The notes under the pieces are model-generated. The model made no database searches. It saw only the letters and a list, made by a program, of their open reading frames with translations, and was not told the origin of the DNA. Shown here one piece after another: positions 23,746 through 31,028 of a stretch of DNA of 31,134 nucleotides. How positions within the stretch are numbered: the stretch's first letter is position 1; every line of letters begins with the position of its first letter. The stretch spans positions 1-31,134 of the forward strand of contig DCUM01000005.1 in NCBI GenBank assembly GCA_002327255.1, read 5' to 3'. The DNA is from a bacterium UBA2214. Its GTDB lineage: Bacteria; Zhuqueibacterota; Zhuqueibacteria; Residuimicrobiales; Residuimicrobiaceae. The position numbers and the translations under genes are program-made.

Positions 23746-24888
23746 TTATTCCGGCTGGATGCCCTGTGCGCTGATGCCGTGCACGAAAAAATGCGGATCA
23801 TTGAGAAAGCTGTAAAAGATGACCATGAAGGCGATGGAAGCCTCCACCATGAGGTCCTTGTCGATGTACAGCTCTGCAAGTTTTTTGTTTCTGGAGGGTT
23901 TGTTGGGATCGTTGAAACGGGATACCAGCAGGCCATCCAAACGCTGCTCCACCGTGGGCGGCGTCACCGCATCGATGCCGCCCTGCTGCACATAGAGCAT
24001 GGTTTCGATCATGAGTTCGCGCAGCCGCGGGATATCGGTCTGGTGGTAGGCAAAAATATGCAGGGCGATGCGTTGCGCCTCCTTGATACTCGCATGGATG
24101 AGATGGTCGAACAATTTGCGGACAATGGCGTCATGGCCGGCCGCCTCTTTTTGCCGGATCAGGGATATCAGCGTGATGTTTTTAAACAGCTGATAGAGCC
24201 GCTGTGCGCCATTCATGGAGTGGCTGTCGGGGTGCGGCATCTCGGTGTGAAAACCTTTGTATTTGGGCAAAAACAACATCTGAAACATTTGCTCAAAAAA
24301 ATCGACCTCTGCGAACGCTTCCTCGATGTCCATGTGCATATCGAGTGTGTTGTCGAGACGATCCGCCAGTTTGACGCGGATGGTCTCCGGTGTGCGCTCC
24401 GATTCCACCAACATGCGGCCGATGTATTGATAATAGGTCTCCGGCGGCCGCTTGGTGAGCCAGTAGAGCCGTTCCCGCAAAAACCAGCGATCCTCATCGG
24501 TCATGCGGTTGAATATCTCCTTCAAGCGGTCATCGACGGGTTCGGTGATACTGGAAGCATCTCTGGCGGGTTTAAAGTCTTCAAAACGGTCATGCAGCAG
24601 GACGGCCATGAGATCGAGAAACTGCGGTTCCGGCATGGCGCGCGCCAGCAAGGCGGTCGCCCGCAGCGGATGGATGCACGCCTGTGCCCCGAGATGGCGC
24701 CGGCGATTATGATAGATGTCGACCAGATAAGCGACGGTCTCCTCGAGAATGGAGTGCTTCTCCCCGGGAAGTTTCATGCGTTCGAGAATAATACCCAACA
24801 GACTCTTGCTGTCCACCGTCAGAGCCACCAGCTGATAATTGATGTCGGCCGAAAGCCGGAAAAAAGGTTTGAGATCGTGTAATTCCAT
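23746..24888 (-). CDS. HD-domain protein with RelA/SpoT-type ppGpp hydrolase motifs
   Basis: Protein of 380 aa. Residues 50-185 carry the RSH hydrolase (HD) motif series in order: H73 (CIHPLRATALLA), HD at 99-100 and ED at 103-104 (LLHDRFED), and KLADRLDNT 173-181 giving D176 and N180. In SpoT/Rel enzymes these residues bind Mn and cleave the 3'-pyrophosphate of ppGpp. No synthetase, TGS or ACT domain follows; the C-terminal 200 residues are helical and unrecognised. It may be a stand-alone ppGpp hydrolase or an HD enzyme for another nucleotide. The start ATG 24888 lies 29 bases after the transglutaminase/TPR gene, with only a weak GAGAC-like ribosome site. The Fe-S gene follows 28 bases after its stop. 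Confidence 0.78.
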   Translation of the reverse strand: MELHDLKPFFRLSADINYQLVALTVDSKSLLGIILERMKLPGEKHSILEETVAYLVDIYHNRRRHLGAQACIHPLRATALLARAMPEPQFLDLMAVLLHDRFEDFKPARDASSITEPVDDRLKEIFNRMTDEDRWFLRERLYWLTKRPPETYYQYIGRMLVESERTPETIRVKLADRLDNTLDMHMDIEEAFAEVDFFEQMFQMLFLPKYKGFHTEMPHPDSHSMNGAQRLYQLFKNITLISLIRQKEAAGHDAIVRKLFDHLIHASIKEAQRIALHIFAYHQTDIPRLRELMIETMLYVQQGGIDAVTPPTVEQRLDGLLVSRFNDPNKPSRNKKLAELYIDKDLMVEASIAFMVIFYSFLNDPHFFVHGISAQGIQPE

Positions 24889-24917
24889 ATGGGTCTCGTG
24901 TTAGATGGTTGACCCCT

Positions 24918-26108
24918 CTACCGCCGGGGAGGCCTGGCGCTGCGGCGTAAATCCTGCCAGCGTTTCATGTCCGCACCCGATTGCTCCAGCAGGAGCAGGC
25001 ACTCCCAAAGTGCCTCCGGGTTGCTCATTTGCCGAAGAAACAGGGCCCAGGCGGAGAGCATCTCCTGCAGGTGCGTTTCATCCTCCCCCTTGAGGATCTC
25101 CAGCGCCAGCACTTCCTGGACGATCCGTTCGCTCTCCGGCCAATTCTTCTCCAGCCAATAGCCGCGCATGCTGTGAAAAAAAGCCGCAAGGGTATTTTGC
25201 CCGAGTTCCGGGATTTTGGGATAGCGATAAAAACCATCCGCGTACACGGTAAACGCCTGGCGAAAGCTTCCCCCCTCATACAGGGTTTTGCCCCAGCGGT
25301 AGTAGAGATCGATTTCAAAGGGGACATTGGACTTGGAATCTCGATTGAATTTTTGCGCCAGAAGCACGTAACGGTATGCCCGTCCAAAATCCTCCTGCTT
25401 CATCGCGAAATAAGCCTGGTTATAGGCGAGCAGTCCGAGCAGCTCGGTGTTGTTGATGCGGCGGCCGTTGTCATTCTCATGGGCATAGAGGCGATCCAGC
25501 CCGATTTGCGCGGCGCGGTGCTGCGGATAATAGGTCAGGAGATACTGCGAATAGGCGCGCAGATTGGCCATGATGTTGAACCCCATCGGCGAGGTGTTTT
25601 CGATGCGGATATCGCGGGCATAATGGGGCAGGATGGTATAGACGTGGGTCGGCGTTTCAAAAGCCTCGACGTTCCAGCCCAAATCCGCGCACACCAGATT
25701 GAAGAGGATGGTGCCGGCGACGCAGTTGTAGCGTTTCTCGCGGACGACATGCAGCAGGGTGGTCGCCTCCTCTTTGTAATGCAAAAGATGTTCATAGTGC
25801 AGGTGACTAAAGAGGGTCGAGGCGGAGCCAATCCGGTCGGCGGCATCGAGGCGGAAGCCGCGCACTTTTTCCAGGATGCCTTCATACCACTTCATATAGA
25901 AAACAAGGCTGTCGCGCTGAGCCACCCCCGATAAAATAAAAGCCGCTTCGATCAGCGGATGGGAGTCGAGACGGCCATCCCCGATATCGGCTTCGAGATG
26001 GTGTAACAGGGAATCATCGGACGTGTGTTGCGGAGGCGTATTGGAGAACGGGTGTCCGCAGAGACAAAGCATGATCAGCGCGGCGAGGCAGGAACGCTTG
26101 CAGGCCAT
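24918..26108 (-). CDS. Exported transglutaminase-like (SirB1-type) protein with TPR region
   Basis: Protein of about 396 aa. The N-terminus (MACKRSCLAALIMLCLCG) is a signal peptide with a cysteine near its end. Residues 85-175 contain a transglutaminase/SirB1-like core: C129 in RYNCVAGTILFNLVCADLGW, and H155 in ETPTHVYTIL followed by RDIRIENTSP. The C-terminal 200 residues are helical repeats like TPRs (LLGLLAYNQAYFAMKQEDFGRAYRYVLLAQKF, FEIDLYYRWGKTLYEGGSFRQAFTVYADGFYRYP). The frame stays open to 26348, but ATG 26108 with GGGGGAA six bases upstream is preferred. Related proteins are often annotated as peptidase-like with TPR; the substrate is unknown. It heads a likely three-gene operon with the HD and Fe-S genes. 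Confidence 0.78.
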   Translation of the reverse strand: MACKRSCLAALIMLCLCGHPFSNTPPQHTSDDSLLHHLEADIGDGRLDSHPLIEAAFILSGVAQRDSLVFYMKWYEGILEKVRGFRLDAADRIGSASTLFSHLHYEHLLHYKEEATTLLHVVREKRYNCVAGTILFNLVCADLGWNVEAFETPTHVYTILPHYARDIRIENTSPMGFNIMANLRAYSQYLLTYYPQHRAAQIGLDRLYAHENDNGRRINNTELLGLLAYNQAYFAMKQEDFGRAYRYVLLAQKFNRDSKSNVPFEIDLYYRWGKTLYEGGSFRQAFTVYADGFYRYPKIPELGQNTLAAFFHSMRGYWLEKNWPESERIVQEVLALEILKGEDETHLQEMLSAWALFLRQMSNPEALWECLLLLEQSGADMKRWQDLRRSARPPRR

Positions 26109-26260
26109 GCGCTGTTCCCCCGGGGCATAAACAGATCGCGCAGACGGCGGCGCGGGGATGGCAGCCAACCCGTTGGATGAAGGGCGGAATTGTGGCATGC
26201 TGCGGTGCACGATACCTCGGGATGAGAGTGAGGATAAAGACCGTTTTAAGCGCCTGTTTA

Positions 26261-26289
26261 AACATAAAACACCAGGGGCAAATTTGCAA
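26261..26289 (-). promoter_or_regulatory. Possible sigma-70 promoter for the transglutaminase/HD/Fe-S operon
   Basis: Minus strand TTGCAA (26289-26284), a 17-base spacer, then TATGTT (26266-26261). Each hexamer agrees with the consensus at four of six positions. It lies just downstream of the putative terminator hairpin and about 150 bases before the ATG at 26108. Confidence 0.35.
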
Positions 26290-26295
26290 GGTAAA

Positions 26296-26317
26296 AAAAA
26301 GCCGGAATCGCCTTTTT
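26296..26317 (-). terminator. Candidate intrinsic terminator after the CPBP protease gene
   Basis: On the minus strand AAAAAG-G-CG, loop ATTC, CG-G-CTTTTT, with the T run continuing for eight bases. The stem is mostly A-T with a CG core and one G-G mismatch, and the flanking A and T runs let it act in both directions. It is 229 bases past the protease stop. The weak stem lowers confidence. Confidence 0.4.
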
Positions 26318-26545
26318 GAAGCGTTTGCGGCTGTGCACAGACGATCAATCCTGACCGTTTTTTTCATCGCCCGGGAACGGAAAACCGCGGAAAAACGAAT
26401 CTCACCCGGCCGAGGGCCAAACCCGCAGAGGGGCCGCGCCAGGACGGAATTTCCGGCCGATCGGGGATGCCGTTAAAACCAATACCCGAATTGTTGCCCT
26501 TCTGTCAAAGCGGAAATCTCCAACAGCCGGTTCAGCCACCCGCCA

Positions 26546-27178
26546 TCACAGGATGGGCCTCACGATAAAAATGAACGGATCCCAGACCATATGAGAGATC
26601 AGCACCGGCAGGAGCTGACCGCGCCAGGCATAGAGTCCGCCCCAAAAAAGGCCGCATACCAAGGCGGCAAGGATCAGCACCGGATTCCCCGTGGAGAGAT
26701 GCACCGCGGTGTAGATGAGCGTCGTGACGGCATAGGCCGCCCCTTTCGCCCAGCGCTCGCTGAAATATTTTTGCACCAGACCGCGCCAGTAAAATTCCTC
26801 GCCAAAGCCGATGGGGAAAAAGAGCAGCAGCGCCACCCCCTGCGGTGCCAGTTCACTGCGATTGCCATAGATGGCGCCGAGGTTCTGCTCCCGGCCGGCA
26901 AAGAACCCGGGAAACCACTGCTCCAACACCATCAGCGCCTCATTTCCCACCCAAAAAATCAGATACAACACCACCGCGGAGCCAAGGCCGATGCCGAGGT
27001 TGGCGAGGGTCCATTCCTCGCGCCGCAGCAGAGGCGTTCCCGCCCACAGGGCGATCAGAATCAGCAGACCGGTGCTGAAGCTCATCATCAGCCAAAAATT
27101 GAACGGACGCTCGATGAACATCACATACCAGAGCACAAAGGCGAGCACGATGCTGATCCAGAGCAGCGCTTTTTTCAT
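26546..27178 (-). CDS. CPBP-family intramembrane metalloprotease
   Basis: Polytopic membrane protein of 210 aa with the CPBP/Abi (CAAX protease-like) motifs: EEFYWRG (127-133, with E127, E128 and R132), H160 in YTAVHLSTGNP and H196 in LISHMVWDP. These residues bind the metal and form the active site in the family. Bacterial members serve in protein processing, immunity to bacteriocins or unknown roles. ATG 27178 is chosen because GAGGA lies six bases upstream and the protein then begins with a membrane span (MKKALLWISIVLAFVLWYVMF). The menA stop is seven bases before the start, so the two are probably co-transcribed. Its substrate is unknown, and menaquinone neighbours do not by themselves suggest one. 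Confidence 0.88.
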   Translation of the reverse strand: MKKALLWISIVLAFVLWYVMFIERPFNFWLMMSFSTGLLILIALWAGTPLLRREEWTLANLGIGLGSAVVLYLIFWVGNEALMVLEQWFPGFFAGREQNLGAIYGNRSELAPQGVALLLFFPIGFGEEFYWRGLVQKYFSERWAKGAAYAVTTLIYTAVHLSTGNPVLILAALVCGLFWGGLYAWRGQLLPVLISHMVWDPFIFIVRPIL

Positions 27179-27185
27179 ATCGTCC

Positions 27186-28103
27186 TCATCGCAACCAAAA
27201 ATAGTGCAGCAGCAACGCGGCGATGAGCAGCAGACTGAAAAGGGTATGGAATTGGGCGGTGGCCGCATCGATCAGGGCGAATTTCTCCGGTGCCATCCTG
27301 TTCTTGTCCCGCACCATGCGGATGAGCCGCAACGCCACCGGCAAAGAGAGAAAGGTCAGCAGCGCGAGCCATGGCAGTCCCGCCCAAAGGATCAGGACGG
27401 GGATCAAGAGATAAGCGCCTGTCAGCAGGGCATAATACATCTGCCGGGCACGGCGCTCGCCGATCAGGATCGGTACGGTTTTGATGTGCACGGCGGCATC
27501 GAAGGGGATGTCGCGCAGATTGTTGCTGTGCAGGATGGCATCCACCAGCAGCGCGACCGGCAGGGCATAGAGCACCGGACGCCATGAAAACTCGCCCGTC
27601 TGCACCAGATAAGAGCCCAGCATCATGAGTGGCCCGAAGGCGAGAAAGACGCCGGCATCACCCAGGGCGATATACTTGAAGCGCAGCGGCGCCATGGTAT
27701 AAAAAGCACCAAGGACAAATCCGGCGGCGATCAATCCGATCATCAGAGCGGGATTGGGGGTCTGCAGCAGCAGATAGAGGCCGATGAACCCCGAGAGCGC
27801 AAATAGCACCACAGACCACCACCACACTTCCCGCGGCGTCATCAATTTATCCACCAGCACCCGGCTGCCACCGTAGGTGCCCTCCCGGTCCACCTGCTTC
27901 CTGAAATCGAAATAATCGGAAAAAACGTTGGTGCCGCTGTGGAAAATCCAGCAGCCGAGCAGGGTGAGGATAAAATGGAACCACTTGACGGGGAGCTCCG
28001 GATAATCGAGCAACGCAATGATCGTCCCGAGGATGGGCGGGATCACGCTGACTGTAAAAGACCAAGGCCGCATCGCGCGCCAGTAGGTGGAAACCATCGC
28101 CAT
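27186..28103 (-). CDS. menA: 1,4-dihydroxy-2-naphthoate polyprenyltransferase
   Basis: UbiA-superfamily enzyme of about 305 aa that attaches the polyprenyl tail to 1,4-dihydroxy-2-naphthoate, giving demethylmenaquinone in the membrane. The first Asp motif is NVFSDYFDFRKQVD (about 59-72), followed by GGSRVL. The second is NNLRDIPFDAAVHIKTVPILIG (about 214-235). Eight or so hydrophobic segments are visible. ATG 28103 has AAGGAG eight bases upstream; a GTG at 28112 is in frame but lies inside that site. The preceding gene is a MenG-type methyltransferase, the next enzyme of the pathway, which supports MenA over other UbiA functions. No other men genes are in the window. Confidence 0.92.
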   Translation of the reverse strand: MAMVSTYWRAMRPWSFTVSVIPPILGTIIALLDYPELPVKWFHFILTLLGCWIFHSGTNVFSDYFDFRKQVDREGTYGGSRVLVDKLMTPREVWWWSVVLFALSGFIGLYLLLQTPNPALMIGLIAAGFVLGAFYTMAPLRFKYIALGDAGVFLAFGPLMMLGSYLVQTGEFSWRPVLYALPVALLVDAILHSNNLRDIPFDAAVHIKTVPILIGERRARQMYYALLTGAYLLIPVLILWAGLPWLALLTFLSLPVALRLIRMVRDKNRMAPEKFALIDAATAQFHTLFSLLLIAALLLHYFWLR

Positions 28104-28111
28104 GTTCAACA

Positions 28112-28117
28112 CTCCTT
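28112..28117 (-). promoter_or_regulatory. Shine-Dalgarno of menA
   Basis: Minus-strand AAGGAG, eight bases before ATG 28103. It decides against the in-frame GTG at 28112-28110, which begins at the edge of this site. Confidence 0.7.
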
Positions 28118-28143
28118 ACATTATTCAGCGAATCCGCTACACT

Positions 28144-28872
28144 TCAGCGGCGGCAACCGCTCAGCAGATGAACCAGACCGAAGAAAAACCGTTTGGCATA
28201 GACGTCCGTGAACCCCGCATCTTGCAACATCTGCGCAAAATCGGGCACGGACTTGAAGGCGAAAATCGATTCATAGAGATAGCGATACGGAGCGATTTTG
28301 CCCGTCAACAGAAAGCCGAGAAACGGAAAAACCAGCACATTATAGGACTTTAACAAAAAAGCGCTGAACTTGTTTCCGGGTTTGTAGAAATCCAGGACAT
28401 AGAGACGTCCGCCCGGTTGCAGCAATCGCTGGCATTCCCCGAGATCGTCGGCGAGATGGGTAAAATTGCGCATGCCAAAGGCGCAGGTGATGGCCGCAAA
28501 GGTCGCGTCGCGAAACGGCAAATGGGCGACGGAACGCACCAGGCAGATGCGTTCGCGCCAGGAGACCAGCTTGACGCGGCCGCGGCTGAGCATGCTCATG
28601 GAGGGATCGCAACCGACAACGTGGCTTTGGGGATTCACCTGTGCCACCGAGCGCGCCATGTCTCCGGTGCCGCAGGCGAGATCGAGGATGCACAACGGAT
28701 GGGAGCGTGCGGCGAGCTCCTGTTTCAGGCGTACAGAGGTGCGCCGGCGCCAATAAAAATCGAGACCAAGGCTGGCGGCGTGGTTGAAGGCATCGTATCC
28801 TCTGACGAACTGCCCTTCGAACTTGAAACGGGTGTAGGATTTGCCGCGCGGCGCCGCGTGGGCGGTTTTCAA
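28144..28872 (-). CDS. menG: Demethylmenaquinone methyltransferase (UbiE/MenG family)
   Basis: SAM-dependent methyltransferase of 242 aa catalysing the last step of menaquinone synthesis. Features are VRGYDAFNHAASLGLDFYWRR (23-43, the family's start motif YDxxNxxxSxGxxxxWR), the SAM loop ILDLACGTGD (62-71), GCDPSMSML (87-95) and ITCAFGMRNF followed by LQPGGRLYVLDFYKP. Length fits UbiE/MenG. The start overlaps the stop of the transglycosylase gene by four bases (ATGA, 28872-28869). menA begins 40 bases downstream. The adjacent pair points to menaquinone as a respiratory quinone. Confidence 0.92.
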   Translation of the reverse strand: MKTAHAAPRGKSYTRFKFEGQFVRGYDAFNHAASLGLDFYWRRRTSVRLKQELAARSHPLCILDLACGTGDMARSVAQVNPQSHVVGCDPSMSMLSRGRVKLVSWRERICLVRSVAHLPFRDATFAAITCAFGMRNFTHLADDLGECQRLLQPGGRLYVLDFYKPGNKFSAFLLKSYNVLVFPFLGFLLTGKIAPYRYLYESIFAFKSVPDFAQMLQDAGFTDVYAKRFFFGLVHLLSGCRR

Positions 28873-29885
28873 TTTTCCGTCAACGATGACTCGTGCCCTT
28901 TCCAGACAGCATCGGCGTATTTCACGACCCCATTGACATAGGAATCGAGCGGATTATAGGCATGAATGGCGCGGCGGCGCGAGCGCTCGCTGTCGCGATA
29001 GCCGTTCTTGTGCAAATAGTTGGCAACCGAAAAGATGGCATCCGGCCAGGTGCAGAGATCGATCCTGCCATCCCCATCGCCGTCGGCGGCAAATTGCATA
29101 GAGCTGGGCATGAACTGGACGTAACCGATGGCGCCGCCCCAGGAGCCCTTGACCGCGACCGCATCGTAGCCCTTCTCCTTGCCGAGCCGGATCAGGGCGG
29201 CGAGATTGCGCACGGCGCTCTTGCGCAAGCGCTGCAACCGCGCCCGTTCCGGGGCCGTCATGACGCGCGCGCTGGAGTCCATTTCACCCTCCGCGATGAG
29301 ATGGGTGACCGCGACGTCGCGGGCCGCTTCCAGATAGAGCAGCTGGCCGAGCAAGATGTTGAAAATGAGATGATCGCCGGTGAACTCACCCAGGCCCGAT
29401 TCCCACATCAGGATGGCGACAACATCCTGTTTCCTGACGCGATAGCGCTGCTGCGCTTTGGCCAGGGTGGAGTCATGCGTCTGCATGAACGCGACACCCT
29501 GCGCGATGCGTTTGGGTTTGAGAAAAATCTTGCTGAAATCCTCGTGTTCCCTGTTCTGGATATTCACGCTCAGGGGCGTGGCGTACTTGATCACCCTGTC
29601 GTGATAGACGACGGTGGCGGCGCGTTGCACCAGGTCGCGCAGTTCCTGCTCCGATACCGGGGCCCCGGCAGCCGTCTGCGCATTCAGGGCATCGACCAGT
29701 TCCTGGATATAGACATTGGCGGGCTTGCCATCGGGGAAAACCGTTTCCGGAGAAATCTGCCAGGACGCGGCCTCGGGATCGTTCCCCGCGGACTGCAGCA
29801 GCTCACAGCGAACAGTGGCCAGCAATAAAAGAACGCCCGGCAAACAACCTGATAAACGCAAAAAATTTTTACAACCCTGCTTCAC
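28869..29885 (-). CDS. MltB-like lytic murein transglycosylase
   Basis: Peptidoglycan-cleaving enzyme of 338 aa of the SLT_2/MltB type, making 1,6-anhydro-muropeptides in the periplasm. The catalytic Glu is E162 in ILMWESGLGEFTG. Family marks follow: LAALIRLGKEKGYDAVAVKGSWGGAIGYVQFMPSS, then the EF-hand-like DGDGDGRIDLCTWPDAIFSVANYLHKNGY, and AIHAYNPLDSYVNGV. A hydrophobic N-terminus (residues 8-25) precedes a Cys, but the lipobox (TVRC) is poor, so a plain signal peptide is as likely. The start is GTG at 29885, with GGGAGG about four bases upstream. It follows the DUF1460 gene by 16 bases and overlaps menG by four. Its product would feed the recycling step done by Mpl. Confidence 0.9.
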   Translation of the reverse strand: MKQGCKNFLRLSGCLPGVLLLLATVRCELLQSAGNDPEAASWQISPETVFPDGKPANVYIQELVDALNAQTAAGAPVSEQELRDLVQRAATVVYHDRVIKYATPLSVNIQNREHEDFSKIFLKPKRIAQGVAFMQTHDSTLAKAQQRYRVRKQDVVAILMWESGLGEFTGDHLIFNILLGQLLYLEAARDVAVTHLIAEGEMDSSARVMTAPERARLQRLRKSAVRNLAALIRLGKEKGYDAVAVKGSWGGAIGYVQFMPSSMQFAADGDGDGRIDLCTWPDAIFSVANYLHKNGYRDSERSRRRAIHAYNPLDSYVNGVVKYADAVWKGHESSLTEN

Positions 29886-29901
29886 CCATCCTCCCGTACA
29901 G

Positions 29902-30783
29902 CTATCTGATCAGCGGATTTTTGCCGCGGCGCGCATCCGGCAAAATCCACTCCACTTGCTCCTTGACGCGCATGAAACACATGCCCTGATAACGCGGCTT
30001 TTTCTGCAGTCCGGCGATATACGCCTCGAATTTTTCATCCACCACCTTTCCGGCGCTCATGCTGGCGTGACGGAAGTAGAGTCCATCCTTTTTTTCCACG
30101 ATCAACAGCATATGCGCGGAATAGATTTCGGGGAGATCCTGGATGAGCGAGACGATGTCGCCGCTGCGCAGCGAGGCCTTGTGCGCCCCGAGTTTATCCA
30201 GCGCAATGTAGGAGAGCGTCACGGTGCGGTCGGGCAGCACCGCGGGCAAATCGTCAATCCCCTTGCCGTGGAAAAATTTGCCGTGACGGATGGTGCGCGT
30301 CGCAGGCACGAGGTCGGCGCCGCCCACCTGCGCCGTGATATCGTCGAGACACCAGCGATTGGCCGGCAGCCAGTCCACCATGGTGTAGTGGTTGCGCGTC
30401 GCCATGCTGATGTATCCGTCGCGATAGCGGATGTGCTGCAGGACGTTGAACATCTCTTCGTAATCGCTGGAGAGGGTCATGGCCAGGACGATCTCGCAAT
30501 AGGTCATGCAGTTGATCTGCCTGAGATTGAGCAGGGGTTCGGTCTCGTACAAGCCGTTCTCGCCTTCGCCTTCGCAGACCAGCAGGTAGGGTGCACCGAG
30601 AAAGCGTTGCGAAAAATAGGTCATCTTTTCGGCGGCGCTCAGGGGACTTTGGGCCACCCGCCGCAGATCCTGATCGATCTCCTGCAGGGGCATGAGATGA
30701 TAGCGTTTTTCTCCTTGCGCCGGCGGCTTGCTCCCCGCCAACAACAACATGGAAAAAACAAACAGAGTGATGGCGTGCATCAT
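29902..30783 (-). CDS. DUF1460-like cysteine peptidase/amidase, exported
   Basis: Exported protein of 293 aa with a signal peptide (MMHAITLFVFSMLLLAGS). It matches the DUF1460 (NlpC/P60-like) pattern: LGAPYLL (62-68), the active-site cysteine C92 in LRQINCMTYCEIVLAM, RNHYTMVDWLP (130-140), RSGDIVSLIQD and H224 in YSAHMLLIVEK. Most members have Asp-Cys at the nucleophile; here it is Asn-Cys. Such proteins are thought to cut peptidoglycan peptides or amide bonds. ATG 30783 has AAGGA about eight bases upstream; ATG 30780 is also possible. It heads a minus-strand operon with the lytic transglycosylase gene, so the pair may turn over the cell wall together. Confidence 0.82.
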   Translation of the reverse strand: MMHAITLFVFSMLLLAGSKPPAQGEKRYHLMPLQEIDQDLRRVAQSPLSAAEKMTYFSQRFLGAPYLLVCEGEGENGLYETEPLLNLRQINCMTYCEIVLAMTLSSDYEEMFNVLQHIRYRDGYISMATRNHYTMVDWLPANRWCLDDITAQVGGADLVPATRTIRHGKFFHGKGIDDLPAVLPDRTVTLSYIALDKLGAHKASLRSGDIVSLIQDLPEIYSAHMLLIVEKKDGLYFRHASMSAGKVVDEKFEAYIAGLQKKPRYQGMCFMRVKEQVEWILPDARRGKNPLIR

Positions 30784-30819
30784 GGAATGATCCTTTTTGA
30801 ATGCGCAATATGTCAGATC

Positions 30820-30848
30820 ATATTATTAAAATATCTCCTCTTTTGCAA
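30820..30848 (-). promoter_or_regulatory. Possible sigma-70 promoter of the DUF1460/transglycosylase/men operon
   Basis: Minus strand TTGCAA (30848-30843), a 17-base spacer, then TAATAT (30825-30820), 36 bases before the ATG at 30783. Both hexamers match the consensus at four of six positions, in an AT-rich stretch. The mobile-like repeat lies about 20 bases further upstream. Confidence 0.45.
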
Positions 30849-30859
30849 GGAGATTATCA

Positions 30860-30869
30860 CGGCGCTCAT
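30860..30869 (+). repeat. Left direct repeat (putative target-site duplication)
   Basis: CGGCGCTCAT, identical to 30950-30959 on the other side of the MITE-like element. The last base may belong to the inverted repeat, so the duplication is 9 or 10 bases. Confidence 0.65.
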
Positions 30870-30949
30870 AATACCTCACTGATGGGAGGGCGGACATTCT
30901 TGTCCGCCCTTTATGACAGCTTTCCCCCCACCCACCAGTGAGGTATTAC
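30869..30949. mobile_element. MITE-like element (about 80 bases, non-coding)
   Basis: Terminal inverted repeats of 18 bases: TAATACCTCACTGATGGG at 30869-30886, and its complement with one mismatch at 30931-30948. A perfect ten-pair hairpin lies between them. The element is bordered by direct repeats CGGCGCTCAT at 30860-30869 and 30950-30959, which look like a 9-10 base target-site duplication (the last T may belong to the element). It is too short to encode anything and no transposase is in the window, so it would be moved in trans. Only one copy was seen. Confidence 0.72.
30887..30910. repeat. Perfect hairpin inside the MITE-like element
   Basis: AGGGCGGACA, loop TTCT, TGTCCGCCCT: ten perfect base pairs, GC-rich. 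The plus strand continues TTTATG, so it might also act as a weak rightward terminator. It stands off-centre, nearer the left inverted repeat. Confidence 0.75.
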
Positions 30950-30959
30950 CGGCGCTCAT
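30950..30959 (+). repeat. Right direct repeat (putative target-site duplication)
   Basis: CGGCGCTCAT, identical to 30860-30869. It begins directly after the right inverted repeat plus one extra base. Confidence 0.65.
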
Positions 30960-30971
30960 CGCGGCGCGTCA

Positions 30972-31023
30972 GAAAATCCGATAGCTGTATCAGATTTCTG
31001 AATATCGGGCGCGGCGATTTCAG
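30972..31023. repeat. Two adjacent imperfect stem-loops upstream of the sigma-54 promoter
   Basis: First dyad: GAAAATCCGATA, loop GCTG, TATCAGATTTC (30972-30998), eleven paired positions with one bulge and one mismatch. Second dyad: CTGAATATCG, loop GGCGCGG, CGATTTCAG (30998-31023), nine pairs with one bulge. They share one base at their border. They could be activator sites, an RNA structure or remnants of repeats. Confidence 0.45.
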
Positions 31024-31028
31024 GCCGC

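Larger units (their letters stand above)
26109..26545. other. Gene-free region between the protease gene and the transglutaminase/TPR gene
   Basis: 437 bases without a supported gene. It contains a hairpin flanked by A and T runs (26296-26317) and a possible minus-strand promoter just after it (26289-26261). A perfect minus-strand TTGACA lies at 26508-26503 but lacks a good -10. Several short GC palindromes lie around 26395-26470. Nothing else recognised. Confidence 0.6.

Noticed and set aside
26177..26476. Plus-strand frame of 99 codons in the gap before the CPBP gene
   Set aside because: Arg-rich with no family match and no ribosome site. It lies opposite the putative promoter and leader of the minus-strand operon.
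26503..26508. Perfect minus-strand TTGACA as a -35 element
   Set aside because: No acceptable -10 at 16-18 bases (nearest is TATTGG). The next gene lies almost 400 bases away with a better candidate in between.
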